Positions 8,718 through 18,148 of a stretch of DNA of 26,202 nt are shown here, piece by piece. Origin of the DNA: Bacillota bacterium (GTDB taxonomy: Bacteria; Bacillota; Clostridia; Peptostreptococcales; Anaerovoracaceae); the NCBI GenBank assembly GCA_017431395.1, contig JAFRLD010000009.1, forward strand, positions 1 to 26,202, read 5' to 3'. Under the pieces are notes generated by a model. It had not been told where the DNA came from and did not search any database. It saw nothing but the letters and a program-made list of their open reading frames with translations. Position 1 is the first letter of the stretch. The number at the start of each line of letters is the position of its first letter. A program made the translations under genes and the position numbers.

Positions 8718-11700
8718 TTATGCTCCTGTTTTCTCTTCTGCAAATGTCGTATCGCCCAGATCCAGTGAAAGGACCTTCGAAACGCCCTTCTCTGGCATCG
8801 TCACTCCGTAAAGCACATCCGCCTGTTCCATAGTCGCCTTCTGGTGGGTGACCAGGGCGAACTGGATCCCGTCAAATTTTCTCAGGGCCTGGATGAACCG
8901 GTCGATGTTGGCGTCATCCAGCGCCGCCTCCACCTCGTCCAGAATGCAGAACGGGGTCGGCTTCGCCTTCAGCACCGCGAACATAAGGGCTATGGCGGTC
9001 AGTGTCTTCTCACCACCGGAGAGCAGATTGATGTTCTGCAGCTTCTTGCCCGGCGGCTGCGCCACTATATCGATGTTCGCCTGAAGCGGATCGTTCTCAT
9101 CGGAGAGCCGCAGCTCCGCGTGCCCTCCGCCGAACAGCTCCGTGAACATCTCTTCAAAATTGACCACGATCTGATCGAAGCTGGCCCGGAACCGCTCCCG
9201 GATGGTCTTGTCCATATCACGGATGATCCCGTTCAGACTGTCCATGGCGCTCTGGATATCCGCCTGCTGCGCCGTCAGGAATTCGTACCGTTCCTTCACC
9301 GTCTCATATTCTTCGATCGCTCCGACATTGACCTCGCCCATCTCCTTCATGCGATTTTTGATCTGACGGTTCTCCTTGACCGCCGAAGACATGACGAACT
9401 TCTCCGCCTTGAATTCCATCGCCTGGATATAGGAGATCTCGAAGTCCTCCCAGAGTTTGTCCTTGTAGGTCTCGAGCTGTGTTTCGTTCTTCGCCTTGCG
9501 GATGTCCAGTTCGTATTTGCGATTCTGAAGATCCTCCAGTTTCGCAGACAGTTCTTCCCGCTGGGCATTGCTCTCGGAAAGCTGGCTGTTCACTCCCTGC
9601 TTCTCTTCGGAGACCTCTGCCAGATATTCCTCGATCCGCTGCTTCGCTTCTTCCTTCTCATGGATCAGATCATCCATGTTCATGTGTCCGGAGGTGAGCT
9701 CCTCCTTCTCGCTGCGGAACTGCTCCTGCTGGATCTTTCTCTGCTCGATATCCCGGTCGATCTGCATCAGGCTTTCTTCGGCAGCGCGAAGTACATATGC
9801 CGCGTGAGAGGATCTCTCTTCACTGGTCTTGACGGCGATCCTGGCTCTCGTGATATCTTCACTGACCTGATCGAAATCCGCCTGCTTCTTTTCCCTTGCC
9901 TCAAGCTGCTGTTCACTGGCCGCGGTGATCTCTTCGGTCTTCGCTTCGTTTTCCCTGATGGAATCCTGCAGACCTTCGATCACGGACGCGGAGTGCTCCA
10001 TTTCGGAGCGGATGCTCTCCAGTTCCCGCCCGATCTTCTCTTCGCTCGACCTGAAATCGCTAAGGGCTGTCTCCGCCAGCTGGATCTCATGATCATGCAT
10101 CAGCAGGGCATGCTCCCCTGCCCGGATCTGGCCTTCGAGTCCGGAGAACTCTCTGCCGAAGCCTTCGGTCTCCTGCTGGAGCTTCTTCAGCTGCTGTCTT
10201 TTGGCCTCGCCGGTCGCAGTAAGCCTCTTTATCTCTTCCTGAAGGCTGCGGATCTCCGCCTTTCGCTCCAGGATGTCTGCTGTCTTATTGCGGTATTTGC
10301 CGCCGGTGATCGCGCCTGCGGAGTTGATGATCTCTCCATCCAGCGTCACGACCCGCATGCCTCTGCCTTTTTTTGAGATGCGGATCGCATTATCGATGTG
10401 ATCCACCAGGATGACCCTGCCGAGCAGGTACTCCATGATCTCATCATACGCTTCATCATATTCGACGCAGTCCGGTCCGAATCCGATGAATCCGGATTCA
10501 TCCCGCAGTCTCTCATCCCTTCGCGAATCCGCATGGATCGATGCGATGGGGAGGAAGGTCATCCGTCCGGCTTTGTTTTTTTTCAGTGCGCGGATTGCCT
10601 CTCTGGCGCTGGCATCATCTTCACACACGATGTTCTGAAGGCTTGCGCCCAGAGCGGTTTCGAGCGCTGTCTCATAGCCCTTCGGCACATGGATCAGGTC
10701 TGCTACAACGCCCCGGATCCCGCGCAGATCCGACTTCATGATAAACCGGACCGCACCATTATATCCTTCATAGTTGTGCTCCATCTCTTCGATGGTCCTG
10801 CTGCGCGCCGTCAGCTGGCCCAGCCGGATCCGAAGCTCCTCGAGCTCCTTTGTCAGATCCTTCTCCGTCCGCCGGTTCTCCTGGAGCTTCTTTTCCAGCT
10901 CTTCTCTTCTCTGCCTCTGTATGGTAAGGGTCGATGCAGCATCTTCCCGCGCCTTCTGCGCCTGCTCCAGGTCATCCCGGCTCTTCTGGCTGCCGCTGCT
11001 TCCGCTCTCCTGTTCCTGCAAAAGCTGGCCCCGCCTTTTCTCAAGCGTCTCCTGCAGCATTTCCATACTGCTGATCTCAGATCTGGCACGCGTGATCTCG
11101 CCGGAGAGACGGAACAGCTCATCCTTCGCGGCATCTGCCTGCGCTGAGAGCTCTGCCATTTCCGCAGCCATCACATTATAACGGATCACCTGCCGCTCCA
11201 GTTCCTCCTGGGCAGTGCCGGCTTCTTTATCGACTCTCGCCTTCTCTTCGAGCACCGTCTCCCGGTTCCCGGTCTCGCGCTCTTTTCGCTCCTCCAGCTG
11301 CAGGATCTCTTCCGTCAGCCGGTCCTCATTCTGCTCGATCGCCGCGAGCCGCTCGCTGTCGACCTCGCTCTTGTTCACGACGGCATTGAGTTCACTGATG
11401 GAAGCGAGCAGTTTTTCTCTCGCCTCTGCCTCGATCTCCTCCAGATGGTCCCGCTGCTGGGTCAGGCCGGACGTTCCTTCATCCAGCTCCGCTTTCTCCT
11501 CGCGGACCGCCTCCAGAGCGAGCTGCATCTCCGCCAGATCATCCTTGGCATATTCATTCTTGAGTTCCAGATTTTCTATGTTCTTCAGAATGATGTTGAT
11601 CTCAAGCTGCTTGTAACGTTCCCGCAGTTTCAGATATTCCTTCGCCTTGATGCTGTCTTCTCTGAGGCCATCGATACGGCTTTCGATCTCACCGATGATA

Positions 11701-12278
11701 TCCTTCACGCGGTCCATGTTGATGCTTGTTGCCGCCAGTTTTCGCTCTGCCTGTGCTTTTCGCGTCCTGTAGGCAACGATCCCGGCCGCCTCCTCGAAGA
11801 TCTCTCTCCGGTCTTCCGTCTTGTTGCTGATGATGTCAGCGATCTTCCCCTGACCGATGAGCGAATACCCATCCACTCCGATCCCGGTATCCATGATCAG
11901 ATCGCGGACATCCTTGAGCCGGCACTGGTTCCCATTGATATGGTACTCACTCTCACCGGACCGGAACATCCGCCGGGTGATCGCCACTTCCTGATAATCG
12001 ATCGGAAGGCTCCCGTCTTCGTTGCCGATCACGAGCGTTACCTCTGCCATCCCGCGGGATTTCCTGCTCGAAGTCCCGGCGAAAATGACTTCCTCCATCT
12101 TGCCTCCGCGAAGCATCTTCGGGCTCTGTTCGCCGAGTACCCAGCGAATCGCATCGCTGATATTGCTCTTGCCGCTTCCATTCGGGCCGACAATACCCGT
12201 GATCCCCTGATCAAATTCAATTGTGACAGGCTCCGCAAATGATTTGAAGCCGTGCATCTCTATCTTCTTAAAATTCAT
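8718..12278 (-). CDS. smc: Chromosome condensation ATPase SMC
   Basis: Structural-maintenance-of-chromosomes protein that, with ScpA and ScpB (not in the window), organises and segregates the chromosome. 1186 residues, the standard size. N-terminal ATPase half with Walker A GPNGSGKS (31-38) and DAIRWVLGEQ; first coiled-coil arm about 165-500; hinge about 503-663 (from YNGAVRFIM to ITGGKYRN); second arm to about 1010; C-terminal half with the signature LLSGGEKTLTAIAL (about 1085) and Walker B ILDEVEAALDD (about 1114). The coils are rich in Glu, Arg, Gln and Lys. The start overlaps the last 11 bases of the rnc reading frame. The gene is followed after one base by ftsY, the usual Gram-positive order. 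Confidence 0.98.
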   Translation of the reverse strand: MNFKKIEMHGFKSFAEPVTIEFDQGITGIVGPNGSGKSNISDAIRWVLGEQSPKMLRGGKMEEVIFAGTSSRKSRGMAEVTLVIGNEDGSLPIDYQEVAITRRMFRSGESEYHINGNQCRLKDVRDLIMDTGIGVDGYSLIGQGKIADIISNKTEDRREIFEEAAGIVAYRTRKAQAERKLAATSINMDRVKDIIGEIESRIDGLREDSIKAKEYLKLRERYKQLEINIILKNIENLELKNEYAKDDLAEMQLALEAVREEKAELDEGTSGLTQQRDHLEEIEAEAREKLLASISELNAVVNKSEVDSERLAAIEQNEDRLTEEILQLEERKERETGNRETVLEEKARVDKEAGTAQEELERQVIRYNVMAAEMAELSAQADAAKDELFRLSGEITRARSEISSMEMLQETLEKRRGQLLQEQESGSSGSQKSRDDLEQAQKAREDAASTLTIQRQRREELEKKLQENRRTEKDLTKELEELRIRLGQLTARSRTIEEMEHNYEGYNGAVRFIMKSDLRGIRGVVADLIHVPKGYETALETALGASLQNIVCEDDASAREAIRALKKNKAGRMTFLPIASIHADSRRDERLRDESGFIGFGPDCVEYDEAYDEIMEYLLGRVILVDHIDNAIRISKKGRGMRVVTLDGEIINSAGAITGGKYRNKTADILERKAEIRSLQEEIKRLTATGEAKRQQLKKLQQETEGFGREFSGLEGQIRAGEHALLMHDHEIQLAETALSDFRSSEEKIGRELESIRSEMEHSASVIEGLQDSIRENEAKTEEITAASEQQLEAREKKQADFDQVSEDITRARIAVKTSEERSSHAAYVLRAAEESLMQIDRDIEQRKIQQEQFRSEKEELTSGHMNMDDLIHEKEEAKQRIEEYLAEVSEEKQGVNSQLSESNAQREELSAKLEDLQNRKYELDIRKAKNETQLETYKDKLWEDFEISYIQAMEFKAEKFVMSSAVKENRQIKNRMKEMGEVNVGAIEEYETVKERYEFLTAQQADIQSAMDSLNGIIRDMDKTIRERFRASFDQIVVNFEEMFTELFGGGHAELRLSDENDPLQANIDIVAQPPGKKLQNINLLSGGEKTLTAIALMFAVLKAKPTPFCILDEVEAALDDANIDRFIQALRKFDGIQFALVTHQKATMEQADVLYGVTMPEKGVSKVLSLDLGDTTFAEEKTGA

Positions 12279-12956
12279 TCCAGTCCTCTTTCAGAGCTTC
12301 GCGGGCGGCTAACTGTTCCGCCTGCTTCTTGCTCTTGCCCCTGCCATGTGCAGCGGGGCTTCCGTCGATGAACAGACAGACCGTGAAGGTCTTGTCATGG
12401 TCCGGGCCTTCCTCACCGGTCATCTGGTACCGGATATCCGTAATGCCCTTTGCCTGCAGTACTTCCTGCAGATGCGTCTTATAATCATAAACGATGTATA
12501 TGCCTTTTTTCGTATCGTCGATCACATCACGGAACAAACGCAGAACGACCATCTTCACGGTTTCATAGCCGCCATCCAGATAGATCGCTCCGATCAGGGC
12601 TTCCAGCGCATCCGCTAATATGGATTCCCTTCTTCGTCCTCCGCTCTTCTCTTCTCCGTGCCTAACAGCAAAAAACTGCCCAGCTCAAGTCTGCGCGCAG
12701 TCTGTGCCAGAGATTTCTCACACACGATCGTTGCCCGGATCCGGGAGAGCATCCCCTCCTCCTTCTTCGGGAACATGTTGTAGAGTTCCTCCCCGATGAT
12801 CGCATCGAAGAAGGCGTCCCCAAGGAACTCCAGCCGCTCGTTGCTCTGGGAGATCCCCATCTCCTTGCTGTAGGAGCTGTGGGTCAGCGCTCCCCGGAGC
12901 AGCTTCTGATCCCTGAAAACATACCCGAGACTCTCCTGAAGCTTATCGGTGTCCAT
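12268..12956 (-). pseudogene. rnc: Ribonuclease III, interrupted by a one-base frameshift
   Basis: RNase III cuts double-stranded RNA, including rRNA precursors. The first reading frame (start 12956, stop TAG at 12617-12615, 113 residues) carries HSSYSKEM and the catalytic signature NERLEFLGDAFFD, and continues to LELGSFLLLGT. The remainder, GGRRRESILADALEALIGAIYLDGG and then an intact double-stranded-RNA-binding domain ending at 12268, lies in the -1 frame. Adding one G next to the CC at 12656-12657 (plus strand) restores TGEEKSGGRRRE and a normal protein of about 229 residues. As it stands the product lacks the second catalytic acidic cluster and the RNA-binding domain. ATG 12956 is preferred over 12959 because GAGG is then 5 nt away. 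plsX lies 10 bp upstream and smc overlaps the end. A sequencing error is a real alternative. Confidence 0.88.
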
Positions 12957-12966
12957 CATATCCTCT

Positions 12967-13980
12967 CTATTCCTCTTCGATGACATCCAGATCCAGCATT
13001 TCCTCTCTGATGATATCGACGACGTTCTCCTTGGCATATGGGATCCCGCGGATGATGGCATTCTTCACGGCCGTCGCCGTGGAAGAGCCGTGCATCTTCA
13101 TCACCGGCCCGTTGACGCCAAGCACAGGAGCTCCGCCATATTCTTCATAATCGAACTCATTCTTTAGCTTCATCAGCTGGCTCTTGATGAACAGGGCCCC
13201 GATCTTGCTTTTTAGGTTTTCGGTGATCGCGTTCTTTACCAGCTTGAAGATGGTAAGGGATACGCCTTCCGTGAGCTTCAGGATCACATTCCCTACGAAT
13301 CCGTCACAGACGATCACATCGCAGACTCCCTTCGGGACGTCTCTGGCCTCGACATTGCCGATGAAATTCAGCTGCGACATAGACAGCCGCTGATAGGCAT
13401 CCTTTGTCACACTGGTTCCCTTGGACTCCTCCGCCCCCAGATTGACGAGGCCTACCCGTGGATTTTCCCTGTTCCAGACCTTCTCGATAAATATGCTCCC
13501 CATCAGGCCGTATTCCAAAAGGTTCTGTGCCTTGGACTCGGCGCTGGCGCCGGCATCTACGAGGAGACAGGGCTGCATCGTTTCCATGTCAGGATAGATA
13601 CTGGCCAGGGCAGGACGGTCGATCCCGCGGATCCGCCCCAGGATCAGCCGAGCGCCTACGATGAGCGCACCGGTGTTCCCTGCGGAAACGAAGAGGTCTC
13701 CGGTGCCGTCTTTTAGCATATTAAGGCCGACCACAAGGGATGAATTCTTCTTTTCACGAATCGCTTTGACCGGTGTATCGTGCATAGTGATCTCTTCCGG
13801 CGCGTGTACGACTGTGATCCGATCGCCTTTGTATTTGCCTTTTTTCAGCTCTTTGTTGATCGCGTCTTCCTGACCGACGATAATGATCTCATCATCGATC
13901 AGTTCGATCGCCTGTATAGCACCTTTAACGATCTCTCTGGGCGCATGATCGCCGCCCATACCATCCAGAATGACCTTCAT
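12967..13980 (-). CDS. plsX: Phosphate acyltransferase PlsX
   Basis: Soluble, membrane-associated enzyme that makes acyl-phosphate from acyl-ACP for PlsY. 337 residues, normal length. Motifs: N-terminal LDGMGGDHAPREIVKGA, SAGNTGALIVGARLILGRI, DAGASAESKAQNL, NLGAEESKGT and DVIVCDGFVGNVILKL, ending with GVNGPVMKMHGSS. GGAGG lies 6 nt before the ATG and rpe ends 24 bp upstream. In many Firmicutes acpP (and fab genes) sit between plsX and rnc; here rnc follows directly after a few bases. Confidence 0.97.
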   Translation of the reverse strand: MKVILDGMGGDHAPREIVKGAIQAIELIDDEIIIVGQEDAINKELKKGKYKGDRITVVHAPEEITMHDTPVKAIREKKNSSLVVGLNMLKDGTGDLFVSAGNTGALIVGARLILGRIRGIDRPALASIYPDMETMQPCLLVDAGASAESKAQNLLEYGLMGSIFIEKVWNRENPRVGLVNLGAEESKGTSVTKDAYQRLSMSQLNFIGNVEARDVPKGVCDVIVCDGFVGNVILKLTEGVSLTIFKLVKNAITENLKSKIGALFIKSQLMKLKNEFDYEEYGGAPVLGVNGPVMKMHGSSTATAVKNAIIRGIPYAKENVVDIIREEMLDLDVIEEE

Positions 13981-14004
13981 TGTGTTCCTCCATCCTGTAA
14001 TAAT

Positions 14005-14664
14005 TTATTCCGCTTCCGCTATGCTGATCAATTCACGAACTCTTCCCGGGATGTCCTCTGCTCCAAACACTGCGGATCCCGCAACGATGATATCCGTCCC
14101 GGCAGCCCTTACCTGGGCTATATTATCGGTTTTGACACCGCCATCGATCTCGATCTGGAACTTCAGTCCGCGTTCCTCCCGGATCTCCACGAGCTGCTCG
14201 ATCTTATGCAGTACGGACGGGATCATCTTCTGTCCCCCGAAGCCGGGGTTCACTGACATGATCAGGATCAGATCCACATCCTCGAGGACCTCCTCCAGCA
14301 TGCACAAAGGGGTTGCCGGATTGATGGATACCCCCGCTTTGACACCGGTAGACCGGATGTGCTGCAGCGTTCTGTGAAGATGTGTGCAAGCTTCCTGATG
14401 TACCGTGATGTATTCCGTCTGGGGCGTGACAAATTCCTCCAGATACGCATCCGGATTCTCGATCATAAGATGCACATCGAATGGCAGGCCGCTTTTGCCT
14501 GCAAGGCTCTTCATAACGACTGCCCCGAAACTGATGTTGGGGACGAAGTGCCCATCCATCACATCGACATGGATCAGATGTGCTCCTCCCTCCTCGATCT
14601 TCCTCACATCTTCTCCGAGTCTGGAGAAATCGGCTGATAAAATCGATGGTGCCAGCTGTACCAT
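14005..14664 (-). CDS. rpe: Ribulose-phosphate 3-epimerase
   Basis: Interconverts D-ribulose-5-phosphate and D-xylulose-5-phosphate in the pentose phosphate pathway. 219 residues, a complete TIM barrel: LAPSILSADFSRL at the start, metal and catalytic residues H32 and D34 in IHVDVMDGHFVPN, H65 in FDVHLMIENP, MSVNPGFGGQ (136-145) and D174 in EIDGGVK, with the phosphate-binding AGSAVFG near the end. AGGAGG is upstream of the ATG, 18 bp after rsgA, the standard Gram-positive neighbour order. The thiN gene that often follows is absent; plsX comes next. Confidence 0.97.
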   Translation of the reverse strand: MVQLAPSILSADFSRLGEDVRKIEEGGAHLIHVDVMDGHFVPNISFGAVVMKSLAGKSGLPFDVHLMIENPDAYLEEFVTPQTEYITVHQEACTHLHRTLQHIRSTGVKAGVSINPATPLCMLEEVLEDVDLILIMSVNPGFGGQKMIPSVLHKIEQLVEIREERGLKFQIEIDGGVKTDNIAQVRAAGTDIIVAGSAVFGAEDIPGRVRELISIAEAE

Positions 14665-14682
14665 AAGAATGCTCCTCCTGTG

Positions 14683-15585
14683 TCAGTATTTCTTCTCTTC
14701 TTCCAGCTCCTTCAGTAGCGCCAGATAGGAATCGTAGCGCGCCTGACCGATCCTGCCTTCTGCCACCGCTTTCTTGACGGCGCATTCCGGCTCAGCTGCG
14801 TGCCTGCAGTTATCAAATCTGCAGCCTCCCAGACTGGCTTCGATCTCCGGAAACAAATGCTGCAGCATGTCCGGTTCGATCTCCGTCAGTGCGAAAGAAG
14901 TGAATCCCGGTGTGTCAAAAAGCGCTGTTCCCTCCTCATCCAGAGGAAAGAGCTCCGCATGCCTCGTCGTGTGGCGTCCGCGCTGTGATTTCTCACTGAT
15001 CGATCCGGTCTGCATCCGCTCATCCTGTAAGAGGTGATTCAGGATCGTCGACTTGCCGACCCCGGAAGCCCCCGCGAGGGCGACTGTCCTGCCGCGAATC
15101 AGCTCCCGCAGCCGCTCATACCCCTCCGGGTCGTTCTGATCCAGAAGGACGACCGGATACACCGGCTCATAGACGCTCTGCAGCATCTGCATGCTTTCAT
15201 GCGCTTTGCGCCCCGAAGACTTTCTCGTATTTGCTGCCAGGTCACATTTATTGATGCAGAGGACCACATCTGTTCCGGCCTGCTCCGCCATGACCAGAAG
15301 TTTATCCACCAGCGCCGGCACCGGTGCCGGACGGGCGACCGCCGTGACCACCGCGAAGCAGTCGACGTTGGCGACAAACGGCCTGACGAAACAGTTCTTT
15401 CTCGGCAGGATCTCTGTGATGAGATTGTCATCATTTCCTTCGATGACCTCAAACTCGACCTGATCTCCGACCGCCGGCTTGATCTCCTGCAATTTGAAGA
15501 TCCCTCTGGCCTTGCATCGATATACTGTTTCGCCGGATTTTACGAAATAAAATCCGGCGATCCCTTTCATGATCCTTCCCCGCAT
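14683..15585 (-). CDS. rsgA: Small-ribosomal-subunit biogenesis GTPase RsgA
   Basis: Circularly permuted GTPase that checks late 30S maturation. 300 residues: N-terminal OB fold (about 1-70, beginning MRGRIMKGIAGFYFV), then G4 NKCDL ahead of G1 GASGVGKS and G3 DTPGF, which is the permuted order typical of the family, and a zinc-binding tail with CRFDNC..AAEPEC. The ATG at 15585 shares its A with the TGA stop of the kinase (TGATG), implying coupled translation. A TTG one codon earlier and a second ATG at 15570 (behind GGGGAAGG) are possible, but alignment with known RsgA N-termini favours 15585. Confidence 0.95.
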   Translation of the reverse strand: MRGRIMKGIAGFYFVKSGETVYRCKARGIFKLQEIKPAVGDQVEFEVIEGNDDNLITEILPRKNCFVRPFVANVDCFAVVTAVARPAPVPALVDKLLVMAEQAGTDVVLCINKCDLAANTRKSSGRKAHESMQMLQSVYEPVYPVVLLDQNDPEGYERLRELIRGRTVALAGASGVGKSTILNHLLQDERMQTGSISEKSQRGRHTTRHAELFPLDEEGTALFDTPGFTSFALTEIEPDMLQHLFPEIEASLGGCRFDNCRHAAEPECAVKKAVAEGRIGQARYDSYLALLKELEEEKKY

Positions 15586-17348
15586 CAATCTTCCTCTGTA
15601 TCATCTTCTTCAGGTTCTTCAGAGGATGAAGGCTCTGTCACGGGCTCAGTCGTGGTTGGTTTTTCGGTCGTGGCCTGCGTTGGTTTCGGGCCCTTGCTGA
15701 CCTGCAGGTTCACGGAAGTGTTCCTGTCCAGCTTGGATTCCGCATCGTATTGCTGCCACATGACCTCACCCTCTGCGAAGCTGTCGCTCCAGGCGTAGTC
15801 AACGGAACCCAGTCTCAGATTCGCGTTCTCCAGAGCTGACTCTGCCTCCGCGAGAGTCTTTCCCTTAAGATACGGCATGGTCGAACGGGCCAGGGACCCA
15901 TCGCTTGCAACCAGATTCACAGTAGAGCCCTTCTCTGCCTGCGTGCCGCCCGTCGGATCCTGACTGATGATCGTTCCAGCGTTTTTCTCACTGGCCTGTG
16001 TCGTTATCTTGCACTTGAACCCTGCCGATTCGATCTCTTCCTGTGCCTCTTCTTCATCCTGTCCGACCACATCCGGGACTTCTCCGTCACCCGGACCGCC
16101 GCTGACGAATACGGTGATCGAACTTCCGGTCTTGATCGTTGTGCCTGCCTCCGGATCCTGATTGACGATCAGGCCGGCTTCCACCTCATCGGTGAAGACC
16201 GGATCGCCCTCTTTGATCTTAAGATCATTCTCCTCCGCCAGCTGCTCTGCTTCCTTCACCGACAGACCGGAGAAATCAGGCGCCTCTATCTCTTTGCCTC
16301 CAAACATCCCCAGCGCGTAACAGATGCCGAGCGCGACCACAAGTGCCGCGACGATCGACGCGATGATGATGATCGGGGCCTTCTTTTTTGAACCACCTGT
16401 TTTTTTCTTCTTTCTGGAGGACCTTTCATCCGGAAGGTCTTCTCCATCATCATAATCCGTTTCCGCGATCGGTCCTGCCGGACGCGGTCTCTGGTCCTGT
16501 CCCATCAGAACGGAATTACCGACGACGCTGCCGATGAATTCCAGATTGTTCAATGCTTCGATCAATTCGTCCGCGGACGCGTACCGGTTCACCGGGTACT
16601 TGTCGGTGCACTTCATGACGATGTGCTCAAGCGCCGGCGGAATGCCTGATACCAGCTCTGACGGAGGGGTCATTTCCCCGTTGATATGCATCAGAGCGAT
16701 ATTGACCGGATTATCTCCGTCAAACGGAACATTGCCGGTAAGCATCTCGTACATGACGATCCCCAGAGAATAGATATCGGATTTCTCATCCACATATCCG
16801 CCTCTCGCCTGCTCCGGCGAGAAATAGTGAACGGAGCCGATGATCCCGTCCGTGCTGTCCACGATCGTTGCTGCATTGACCGCCTTCGCAATACCGAAAT
16901 CGGTGATCTTCGCCGTTCCGTTCGGCGTCATCATGATATTGTGGGGTTTGACGTCCCTATGGATAATATGGTTCTTATGCGCGAATGGAAGTGCTGCGGC
17001 GATCTGCTTGGATATAGAGATCACCTTCGGGTATGGCATGGGCCCCTGTTCTTTGATCACATCCGATAAGGCCCTGCCCTCGATCAGTTCCATGACGATG
17101 TAATGGATATTCCCTTCCTTGCCGACATCGTAAATATTCACGATGTTGGGATGGGACATGCTTGCTGCCGCCTGGGATTCTCTGCGGAAACTGTCGATAA
17201 ATTTATGGTCACCTATGAATTCCGGCTTCAGGATCTTGATCGCGACGAAACGATTCAGGAGCTTGTCTTTTGCCTTGTAGACAACGGACATGCCTCCTTC
17301 ACCGATCCGCTCGAGCAGTTCATATCTGCCTGCCAGTACTTTGCTCAT
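15585..17348 (-). CDS. prkC: Membrane Ser/Thr protein kinase with three PASTA domains (PrkC/Stk1 type)
   Basis: Transmembrane kinase that senses cell-wall fragments or lipid II and controls growth, wall synthesis or spore germination. 587 residues. Kinase domain 9-270: glycine loop GEGGMSVVYKAK, VAIK with K38, HRDVKPHN (130-137), DFG (150-152), an activation loop with several Thr/Ser, and SPEQAR (177-182). Basic linker 310-323 (RSSRKKKKTGGSKKK), one membrane segment 325-348, then PASTA repeats about 352-417, 421-483 and 487-552, and a Thr/Ser/Pro/Glu-rich acidic tail (553-587). GGAGG lies 5 nt before the ATG. The gene follows the PP2C phosphatase by 15 bp, the conserved kinase/phosphatase pair. 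Confidence 0.96.
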   Translation of the reverse strand: MSKVLAGRYELLERIGEGGMSVVYKAKDKLLNRFVAIKILKPEFIGDHKFIDSFRRESQAAASMSHPNIVNIYDVGKEGNIHYIVMELIEGRALSDVIKEQGPMPYPKVISISKQIAAALPFAHKNHIIHRDVKPHNIMMTPNGTAKITDFGIAKAVNAATIVDSTDGIIGSVHYFSPEQARGGYVDEKSDIYSLGIVMYEMLTGNVPFDGDNPVNIALMHINGEMTPPSELVSGIPPALEHIVMKCTDKYPVNRYASADELIEALNNLEFIGSVVGNSVLMGQDQRPRPAGPIAETDYDDGEDLPDERSSRKKKKTGGSKKKAPIIIIASIVAALVVALGICYALGMFGGKEIEAPDFSGLSVKEAEQLAEENDLKIKEGDPVFTDEVEAGLIVNQDPEAGTTIKTGSSITVFVSGGPGDGEVPDVVGQDEEEAQEEIESAGFKCKITTQASEKNAGTIISQDPTGGTQAEKGSTVNLVASDGSLARSTMPYLKGKTLAEAESALENANLRLGSVDYAWSDSFAEGEVMWQQYDAESKLDRNTSVNLQVSKGPKPTQATTEKPTTTEPVTEPSSSEEPEEDDTEED

Positions 17349-17363
17349 CTTTCCCTCCAGTAA

Positions 17364-18092
17364 CTACACTCTGACACAAATCACGGTAATGTTGTCCCGT
17401 CCGCCGGACTTGAGAGCTGCATCGACGAGCTGTGCACACGTATCGTTCATGTTCTTTCCCTCGTCCAGGATCTGCGCCATTTTCGCTTCTCCGACTTCGC
17501 CGTACAGTCCATCCGTACAGAGGAGAAGCACGTCTCCGCTGTTCAGTGGCAGCTTGTAGAAATCAGGCTCTACGCCGGCTTCCGCGCCAAGTGCTCTGGT
17601 GATGACATTTTTCTGTTTATGGACCTCCGCTTCATCCTCTGTGATCACGCCTTTGTCGATCAGCTCATTGACGTAGGTATGGTCCTTGGTGATCCTCCGG
17701 ATCTCGTGGTCCCTGAAAATGTATGCTCTACTGTCTCCCAGATTCGCAATGTATCCTTCTCCGCGATAGAGATACGCCATGACAACGGTCGTGGCCATTC
17801 CCTTGTACCGGGCCTGTCCTGTGCCCATGGTGTAGATCGCCGTGTTGGCACAGGCGATGGCATCCGTCATATAACCGAATATCTCTTCCGGCGTCGTATT
17901 CGCCCGGATATCGTTCTCATTGACGAATCCTGCGATATTCTCGACAGCCGTCCGGCTCGCGACTTCTCCGGAATTATTTCCTCCGACACCGTCCGCCACG
18001 ATGTAAACATCACATCCAGGAATGACGAAGCAGGCGTCTTCGTTGTTCTTTCGGACTACTCCCTTATTACTTTTGAATCCTATCTGAACCAT
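17364..18092 (-). CDS. prpC: PP2C-family Ser/Thr phosphatase (PrpC/Stp type)
   Basis: Metal-dependent phosphatase expected to reverse phosphorylation by the adjacent PASTA kinase. 242 residues, normal size. Motifs: RKNNEDA with D19 (14-20), VADGVGG with D34 (32-38), MATTVVMAYL, NLGDSRAY (117-124), CTDGLYG with D194, and GGRDNIT with D233. The ATG at 18092 must be the start, because an in-frame TAA lies just two codons upstream. Its nearest Shine-Dalgarno-like stretch (AGAAGGG) is about 13 nt away, which is too far for good initiation. The phosphatase may therefore be translated less than the kinase, whose own site is strong. Confidence 0.95.
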   Translation of the reverse strand: MVQIGFKSNKGVVRKNNEDACFVIPGCDVYIVADGVGGNNSGEVASRTAVENIAGFVNENDIRANTTPEEIFGYMTDAIACANTAIYTMGTGQARYKGMATTVVMAYLYRGEGYIANLGDSRAYIFRDHEIRRITKDHTYVNELIDKGVITEDEAEVHKQKNVITRALGAEAGVEPDFYKLPLNSGDVLLLCTDGLYGEVGEAKMAQILDEGKNMNDTCAQLVDAALKSGGRDNITVICVRV

Positions 18093-18148
18093 AAACTGTT
18101 AAAATCCCTTCTCTTGCTTGTTCTTTATTGCTGATCTGCCCGCGGCCT

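Noticed and set aside
12640..12662. Programmed frameshift in rnc
   Set aside because: The purine-rich stretch contains Shine-Dalgarno-like sequence but no recognised slippery heptamer or clear downstream structure, and RNase III genes are not known to use frameshifting. Mutation or sequence error is simpler.
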